Shown piece by piece: positions 59,309 to 64,000 of a stretch of DNA of 64,000 bases; position 1 is the first letter of the stretch, and each line of letters opens with the position of its first letter. The stretch is taken from positions 1 through 64,000 of the forward strand of contig NZ_SLXH01000005.1 of the NCBI RefSeq assembly GCF_004341365.1, read 5' to 3'. The notes beneath the pieces are model-generated. The model did no database searches. It was not told the origin of the DNA and saw only the letters and a program-made list of their open reading frames with translations. The position numbers and the translations under genes were made by a program. The DNA comes from Simplicispira metamorpha (GTDB taxonomy: Bacteria > Pseudomonadota > Gammaproteobacteria > Burkholderiales > Burkholderiaceae_C).

Positions 59309-61408
59309 TCATGGCATGTGCGCTGGTGCTGGCACGGTATAGCGCTGGTCGGGGTGGTTTTCCTGCTCTGGCAGGGTGTAGGCCAGTACGCCGCTGGCCA
59401 CCATGGGGCTGAGGTAGTTGCGCACCAGTTTCTTGTGGTCTTGCTTGCCCAGGACGAGGGCAATCTCGCGCGAGCTCAGAGCGCGCCAGGCGCACAGGTC
59501 GCGCAGCAGGTCGTGCAGGGCTTCGCGGCGGGGTTTGGTGCCGGGCGCGGGGATACGCGCCAGGATGGACTCAGGAATAGACCCCAGCATCTGGTGCCCA
59601 TTTTCAATAGGCTGGAGCCCATCAGGGCCAATGTGGTGCCCATATTCGCTTGACTGGTGCCCTTTTAAAATAGGCTCCAGCCCATTCTCAGGAGGTGGTG
59701 CCTGTTCCAGAATGGGCTCCACTGGCAGCGCAGCAACAACGGGCGCTGCCAATTCGGCCAGGCGCTCCTGGGCCAGGGCGCCCAGCAGCCAGTGGGCGCG
59801 CTCGCCCTGGCCGTGCGCTTGCAGCAGGCCCAGTTGCTCCAGGCGTTGCAGGTGGGCGCTGGCGGTGGTGGCGTCGCTGCGGTTGATGGCGCTGTAGGTG
59901 GCGGCGTCGATCTGGCCGCACTCGCGCACCAGCACCAGGGCGCGGGCTTCTTCGTCGCTGAGGGCTTCGCGGGTCAGGCGGCGCAGCCAGGCGCGGTCGT
60001 CGGGGCCAAGGAACTGGTGGAACAACAACGTGGCCACAAACTGGTCGGCGCTGCGCTGCGATGCCAGGGTGGGCGGCAGCAGGTCGTGGGCCAGCATCTG
60101 CTCGCGCAGGGTGCGGATGCCGCTGCCTTTGGTGCTGGCCAGGCGCACGTCGTGCAGCACGGCGGCAATGCGCGGGTTGCGCAGCAGTGCGCCGGGTGCG
60201 TCCCACTGCGCGCTGGGTTTGAGGGCGTGGCCGGGGTTGCGGATTTCCAGCCGGTTGTCGTAGCGGATGATTTGCACCGGCGCCTGTAGCCGGTAGCTGC
60301 GGTGCAGCACGGCGTTGACGATGGCCTCGCGCACCGCGCGCTGGGGCAGGCTGTCGTCGTGGGCGGCGGGGCCGTCGGTGCCGGGGGCGGGGGCTGTGAG
60401 TTCGTAGCGCACGGCGTTGCTGGCGCGGCGGATGGCGGCCAGCAGCGGGGCGCGGATTTCTTGCGTTTCGTAGGGCGCTTCGGGGTCGGGCGCCCACACA
60501 CGGCCCGGCACGCGGATGTAGTCGATGCGCGCCATGGGCAGGCAGCGGCGCAGCGCCAGCGGTGTGCCAAACAACACGATACCGGCCACTGTGGGGCGCA
60601 GTTGTTCACCCTCGCCTTGCGCGCAGCCCAGGGCGCGCAGCAGGTCGTGGTCGTTCCAGATCAGCTCTTCGGCGCCGGGGTGGGCCTGGCGGCGCAGCTG
60701 GCGGTATTCCTCCAGCGCGGCGGGGTCGATGTCGTGCCACTGGGCATCGGGCAGCACGGCAGCGTCCAGCGTGGTGGCGTGGCGGGCGGCATACAGGGCG
60801 GCCAGATCGTCTTCGGTGCCGGGCTGGTCGCTGCTGCCAATGCGCCGGTAGGCACCGCGCGGCAGGCCCTGGTGCGCCAGAAATACCGGCTTGGTGGCGG
60901 GCGCGGCCTCGGGCAGGTAGGCGACAACCACGGTGTGCCCGGCCAGCCGCTCGGTGCGCACCTGCGGGCGCAGCGCGGTGTTGAAGGCGCTGGCGCAGTG
61001 CCGGGCCAGCTCGGCCTGCAACTGCTCGGGCTGGGCCACGCCCACGACGCGGTAGCGCGGGGGTGGCTCGGTGGTGGTGGGCGCATCGGGTGCGGGCTGG
61101 GCCTGGGGGACGGCAGATGCGGGGGCAGTGGCCTGGTCTGCGAGCGTTGCCGGGGCCGTCCAGGTGCTGGGCACCGCCGGGGCTGTCGGGGCGGCGCCAG
61201 TGCCAGGGGCGCTGGGGGCGGCGCTATCGGGCGGCACGGGCTCCAGGCCCCACAGCAGGTAGCCGCCGCCCTGCCCTGGCTCGTTGGCAAAAGCGCAGAG
61301 GGTGCGCAGGGCAGCGCGGTCTATGCGGGCGTGGCCGGGGGCTTCGATGCGGCGCGATGCGCCCAGCGACAGCAGCTCCTGCAGCAAGTCTTCTGCGGTG
61401 CGGTTCAT
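59309..61408 (-). CDS. AlbA_2 / GHKL-type (HATPase_c_4) regulator
   Basis: A 699-residue protein of the Schlafen-AlbA_2 'putative transcriptional regulator' group. N-terminal AlbA_2-like part: ALRTLCAFANEPGQGGGYLL then, after a 65-residue Pro/Ala/Thr-rich insertion, PRYRVVGVAQPEQLQAELAR. The middle contains IDYIRVPGRVWAPDPE and the GHKL-like block VREAIVNAVLHRSYRLQAPV with YDNRLEIRNPGHAL. The C-terminal third has winged-helix repeats (HLQRLEQLGLLQAHGQGERA). Start ATG 61408 with AAGGA upstream. These proteins are often beside mobile or defence loci; function is unknown. It converges on the CRISPR array. Confidence 0.82.
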   Translation of the reverse strand: MNRTAEDLLQELLSLGASRRIEAPGHARIDRAALRTLCAFANEPGQGGGYLLWGLEPVPPDSAAPSAPGTGAAPTAPAVPSTWTAPATLADQATAPASAVPQAQPAPDAPTTTEPPPRYRVVGVAQPEQLQAELARHCASAFNTALRPQVRTERLAGHTVVVAYLPEAAPATKPVFLAHQGLPRGAYRRIGSSDQPGTEDDLAALYAARHATTLDAAVLPDAQWHDIDPAALEEYRQLRRQAHPGAEELIWNDHDLLRALGCAQGEGEQLRPTVAGIVLFGTPLALRRCLPMARIDYIRVPGRVWAPDPEAPYETQEIRAPLLAAIRRASNAVRYELTAPAPGTDGPAAHDDSLPQRAVREAIVNAVLHRSYRLQAPVQIIRYDNRLEIRNPGHALKPSAQWDAPGALLRNPRIAAVLHDVRLASTKGSGIRTLREQMLAHDLLPPTLASQRSADQFVATLLFHQFLGPDDRAWLRRLTREALSDEEARALVLVRECGQIDAATYSAINRSDATTASAHLQRLEQLGLLQAHGQGERAHWLLGALAQERLAELAAPVVAALPVEPILEQAPPPENGLEPILKGHQSSEYGHHIGPDGLQPIENGHQMLGSIPESILARIPAPGTKPRREALHDLLRDLCAWRALSSREIALVLGKQDHKKLVRNYLSPMVASGVLAYTLPEQENHPDQRYTVPAPAHMP

Positions 61409-61527
61409 GGTGTTTTTTCCTTGGTATGCAGCGGCGCCAGCGCCTGCAAGTGGCCTGGCGCGGTCGGTGTGGCGCGCCATTATTGGCGCCATGGCCCCCG
61501 TGGGCGCGGCGCTATACTCGCGCCCGT

Positions 61528-61735
61528 TTGGTGCTCGCACCGCCATTGCGGCTGTGCAGTTAAACGGGAATCAGGGAGGAGGCGTCCGGCACAGGACGCC
61601 ATCCCCACCTGAGCTGCCCCCGCAACGGTAAGCGAAAGAAGGCCTGCGGCCTTCACCCCGCGTCACATATCCACTGGATCAGCCGATCCGGGAAGGGCTC
61701 ACGGGACATTTTCGCCAGCCCGGAGACCGGCCAAC
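61528..61735 (+). ncRNA. Cobalamin riboswitch
   Basis: Contains the hallmark GCTGCCCCCGCAACGGTAA (61614-61632) and the B12-box-like CAGCCCGGAGACCGGCC (61717-61733), with a hyper-GC P5-P6 region between (GGCGTCCGGCACAGGACGCC). A TATACT -10 lies just upstream (61513-61518). It precedes cobM-cbiX-cobH and should lower their expression when adenosylcobalamin is plentiful. Confidence 0.93.
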
Positions 61736-61808
61736 AGGCGGGTGCGCTTGCGCGCCCATTTCACAGAACCTGCGGGGAGGCAGGGGTCTGGGCGAATCCG
61801 GTTTTCTC

Positions 61809-61916
61809 ATGATGTCCCTGTTTTTTCTGGCCCGTGGGCCAGTGGCGCGATTGGTGTCGGGCAACGCTGCTCCCCGTGCGGGTGCTGGCGTGGCCGCTTT
61901 GCTGCGCGCAGCGTGA
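61809..61916 (+). CDS. Short open frame in the cob leader, overlapping the cobM start
   Basis: Two ATG codons at 61809 and 61812, then 34 codons (MSLFFLARGPVARLVSG...), ending TGA 61914-61916. Its stop overlaps the GTG start of cobM (61913-61915), the layout of translational coupling. A run of six T within it follows a GGGACA/TGTCCC pairing with the riboswitch region, so it may instead be part of the expression platform. Confidence 0.3.
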   Translation: MMSLFFLARGPVARLVSGNAAPRAGAGVAALLRAA

Positions 61917-62743
61917 CCGGCACGGTCTGGTTTGTGGGCGCCGGGCCGGGCGACCCCGAACTCATCACAGTCAAAGGCCGCAGCCTGATCGAGCGCGCGG
62001 GCGCCATCTTGTTTGCCGGGTCGCTGGTCAACGCGGCGGCCACCCGCTGGGCGCCGCCAGGCTGCACCATTGCCGACAGCAAAGACATGACGCTGGCGCA
62101 GATGGCCGCATGGCTGATCGAGCAAGCCCGCCAGCACACCACGGTGATTCGCCTGCAAACGGGCGACCCGGCGCTGTACGGCGCCCTCATCGAGGTGGTG
62201 CAGCCGCTGGACGCGGCGGGCGTGCCGGTGCGCGTGGTGCCGGGCGTGTCGTCGGCCATGGCCTCGGCGGCAGCGGCGGTGGAGAGCTTCACGCTGCCCG
62301 AGGTAACGCAAAGCGTGATCTTCACCCGCGTGGAGGGGCGCACGCCCATGCCCGAGGGCGAATCGCTGGCCGAGCTGGCGCGCCACCACTGCACGCTGTG
62401 CATCTTTTTGTCGATCACGCTGCTGCACAAGGTCGAGGCTGGCCTGCGCGCGGCGGGCTGGGCCGAGGACGCGCCCATGCTGGTCGTCCACAAGGCCAGC
62501 TGGCCGGGTGAAGAGCAGATCGTGCGCGGCACGCTGGCCGACATTCGCCAGCGCTGCCGCGACGCCAAGATCGTCAGCCAGGCCATGGTCATTGCCAGCC
62601 CCACGCTGGGCGCGCGCCAGTGGCCCGAGCTGGTCAAGTCCAAGCTCTACGACCCCACTTTCACCCACCGCTTCCGGCGTGCCAGCGAAGCCGCGCCCGC
62701 CCCTGCCCCGGAATTTCTGCCGACCCAACCCGCTCCCCTATGA
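61913..62743 (+). CDS. cobM: Precorrin-4 C11-methyltransferase
   Basis: A 276-residue SAM-dependent methyltransferase of the CobM/CbiF type. Markers: VWFVGAGPGDPELITVKG at the start (GAGPGDPxL), LFAGSLVN, VIRLQTGDPALYGALIE (GDPxxYG), RVVPGVSSAMASAAA and VTQSVIFTRVEGRTPMP. It methylates C-11 in B12 corrin synthesis. No ATG fits; GTG 61913 gives the family start. It overlaps the next gene by 4 bp and follows the cobalamin riboswitch by about 180 nt. Confidence 0.93.
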   Translation: MTGTVWFVGAGPGDPELITVKGRSLIERAGAILFAGSLVNAAATRWAPPGCTIADSKDMTLAQMAAWLIEQARQHTTVIRLQTGDPALYGALIEVVQPLDAAGVPVRVVPGVSSAMASAAAAVESFTLPEVTQSVIFTRVEGRTPMPEGESLAELARHHCTLCIFLSITLLHKVEAGLRAAGWAEDAPMLVVHKASWPGEEQIVRGTLADIRQRCRDAKIVSQAMVIASPTLGARQWPELVKSKLYDPTFTHRFRRASEAAPAPAPEFLPTQPAPL

Positions 62744-63705
62744 CCACGCAGCACGACACCATTCTTCTCATCGGCCACGGCTCACGCGAGAGCGAGGGCA
62801 ACGACGAAATCCACCGCTTTGTGGCGCAGTGGCGCACACGCCAGCCGGGCTGGAACATCGAGGTTTGCTTTATCGAATTTGCCCCGCCCAGCCTGCACGA
62901 TGGGCTGCTGCAAGCGGCTGCGGGCAGCGCGCGGGTGCTGGTGTTGCCGCTGATCCTGAACGCTGCCGGGCACGTGAAGATGGAAATCCCCGAGGCCATT
63001 GAGCACGCCCGCGCCCACTGCCCCGGCACCGAGTTTCTGTACGGCCCGCACCTGACGGCCTGCGACCCCATCCTGGCCGTGTTGCGGCGCAACCTGCGCC
63101 AGTGCATGGCCACGCTGGACATGCCCGACCCCACCACCACCGGCGTGGTGCTGCTGGGGCGGGGTGCGTCCGACCGCCAGGCCAATGGCGATGTGGCCAA
63201 GATGGCGCGCTGGCTGATGGAAGAAACCGACCACGAACTGGTGGACCTGGCCTTCACCGGCATCACCTGGCCCCGGCTGGAGCGCGTGGTGCAGCGCCAG
63301 GTGCAGCTGGGCATGAAGCAGGTCGTGGTGCTGCCGTATTACCTTTTTACAGGCACGCTGATGCAGCGCATTGCCCGGCAGGTGGAGCACCTGCGCCAGC
63401 AATACCCGCAGGTGCGTTTTGCGCAGGCGTCGTATTTTGGTTTTGAGAAGGAAATCTTCGCCCTGTTGGAGCAGCGTGTGGCCGACCTGCGGGCGGGCGT
63501 GCAAGACAGCCGCCTGCCCTGCGACGGCTGCAAATACCGCGAGCTGGCCCACGACCTGGGCCACGGCCACAGCCACGCACACACCCATGCCCCTGCACCG
63601 GCCACAGACGCCGTGGTGCATCTGCACCAGCACGACCATGGCCACAGCCATGCCCCCGCGCACGACGAGCACCACCCGCACAGCCACGGGGTGCTGACCG
63701 CATGA
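62740..63705 (+). CDS. cbiX: Sirohydrochlorin cobaltochelatase CbiX-like, with His-rich tail
   Basis: A 321-residue two-domain CbiX/SirB-type chelatase that inserts cobalt into sirohydrochlorin or related rings. First half: TILLIGHGSRESEGNDEIHR with the active-site histidine; second half contains GVVLLGRGASDRQANGDVAK, a duplicated domain start. CDGCKYRELAH carries two cysteines near the end. The last 50 residues are histidine-rich (HGHSHAHTHAPAP, HDHGHSHAP), a likely cobalt or nickel store. It overlaps cobM and cobH by 4 bp each (ATGA). Confidence 0.92.
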   Translation: MTTQHDTILLIGHGSRESEGNDEIHRFVAQWRTRQPGWNIEVCFIEFAPPSLHDGLLQAAAGSARVLVLPLILNAAGHVKMEIPEAIEHARAHCPGTEFLYGPHLTACDPILAVLRRNLRQCMATLDMPDPTTTGVVLLGRGASDRQANGDVAKMARWLMEETDHELVDLAFTGITWPRLERVVQRQVQLGMKQVVVLPYYLFTGTLMQRIARQVEHLRQQYPQVRFAQASYFGFEKEIFALLEQRVADLRAGVQDSRLPCDGCKYRELAHDLGHGHSHAHTHAPAPATDAVVHLHQHDHGHSHAPAHDEHHPHSHGVLTA

Positions 63706-64000
63706 GCACCGTCAACACCGTCACCGAGCAGCTCACCCGCGCCGGGCAGGCCATTGAGCACGACAGCTTTGCCATCATCGACGCCGAGGTGCCAAGCCAC
63801 GCCTACACGCCCGAGCAGTGGCCCATCGTGCGGCGCATGATCCACGCCAATGCCGACTTCGACTTCAACGGCCTGACGGACTTTCACCCCCAAGCCGTGC
63901 AGGCGGGCATGGCCGCCATGCTGCGTGGCGGCACGCCAGTGGTGGCCGATGTGGAGATGATTTGCTCGGGCCTGTCACAGCCACGGCTGGCGCACTTTGG
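63702..64000 (+). CDS. cobH: Precorrin-8X methylmutase, N-terminal part
   Basis: The first 99 residues of a CobH/CbiC protein, running off the right edge. Family markers: SFAIIDAEVPSHAYTPEQW, VRRMIHANADFDFNGLTDFH with the active-site histidine, and GTPVVADVEMICSGLS. It shifts the C-11 methyl group to C-12 to form hydrogenobyrinate. Its ATG overlaps the cbiX stop. Third gene of the riboswitch-led operon. Confidence 0.92.
   Translation, partial: MSTVNTVTEQLTRAGQAIEHDSFAIIDAEVPSHAYTPEQWPIVRRMIHANADFDFNGLTDFHPQAVQAGMAAMLRGGTPVVADVEMICSGLSQPRLAHF

Overview
The window is high-GC, gene-dense DNA that looks like a betaproteobacterial chromosome, most likely Comamonadaceae (Acidovorax/Comamonas/Hydrogenophaga-like). 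The reasons are a methionine synthase split into two genes, an S-adenosylhomocysteine riboswitch before metH, a minCDE cluster, a cobalamin-controlled cob operon, and at least ten copies of one intergenic repeat element. No database search was possible; identifications rest on motifs and remembered family sequences.

Layout. 1-8 kb: chemoreceptor end, bacteriohemerythrin, thioesterase, CoA-transferase, NCS2 permease, fumarylacetoacetase and a CusRS/HprRS-type two-component pair. 8-9.2 kb: a heme-binding-like protein and an exported HIU-hydrolase-like protein, divergent from the two-component genes across a palindromic box; this recalls E. coli hprRS-hiuH. 9.2-22.4 kb: housekeeping genes (EamA transporter, minCDE, flavin reductase, TetR, Usp, phosphoesterase, lipocalin, pckG, queC, threonine ammonia-lyase, recQ, FmdB). 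22.4-24.8 kb: an AT-richer island holding a truncated antitoxin and a GHKL-ATPase/HExxH protein with a duplicated 97-codon C-terminal unit. 24.9-40.8 kb: metH part 1, ttcA, trhP, a Pro/Ala-rich unknown, glutamate dehydrogenase, PPK2, a LysR/PACE efflux pair, an AAA ATPase + DUF4276 pair (candidate defence), a lipoprotein, a riboswitch-controlled metH part 2 and a YihY protein. 40.9-47.2 kb: a cyclohexanecarboxylate cluster (Bug protein, aliA, aliB, badI, badH, divergent badR). 47.3-48 kb: fpr.

48.3-59.2 kb is a complete type I-F CRISPR-Cas locus: cas1, cas2/3, csy1, csy2, csy3, cas6f, a leader with a consensus IHF site, and 20 repeats with 19 spacers. Two things interrupt it. A reverse-strand higBA toxin-antitoxin pair sits between cas2/3 and csy1. 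Between higB and csy1, also on the reverse strand, is a degenerate repeat - 24-nt spacer - degenerate repeat unit that reads as a crRNA-like RNA. Its first 11 spacer bases match, except at position 6, a CC-flanked site overlapping the -35 of the probable csy promoter and the -10 of the probable reverse-strand promoter. I infer a Cascade-guided autoregulatory RNA (CreR/CreA-like) that may control csy expression and guard the operon through higBA. This is the most interesting signal in the window.

59.3-61.4 kb: an AlbA/GHKL-type regulator. 61.5-64 kb: a cobalamin riboswitch followed by cobM, cbiX and the start of cobH, joined by short overlaps. B12 made by this pathway would serve the B12-dependent MetH encoded earlier.
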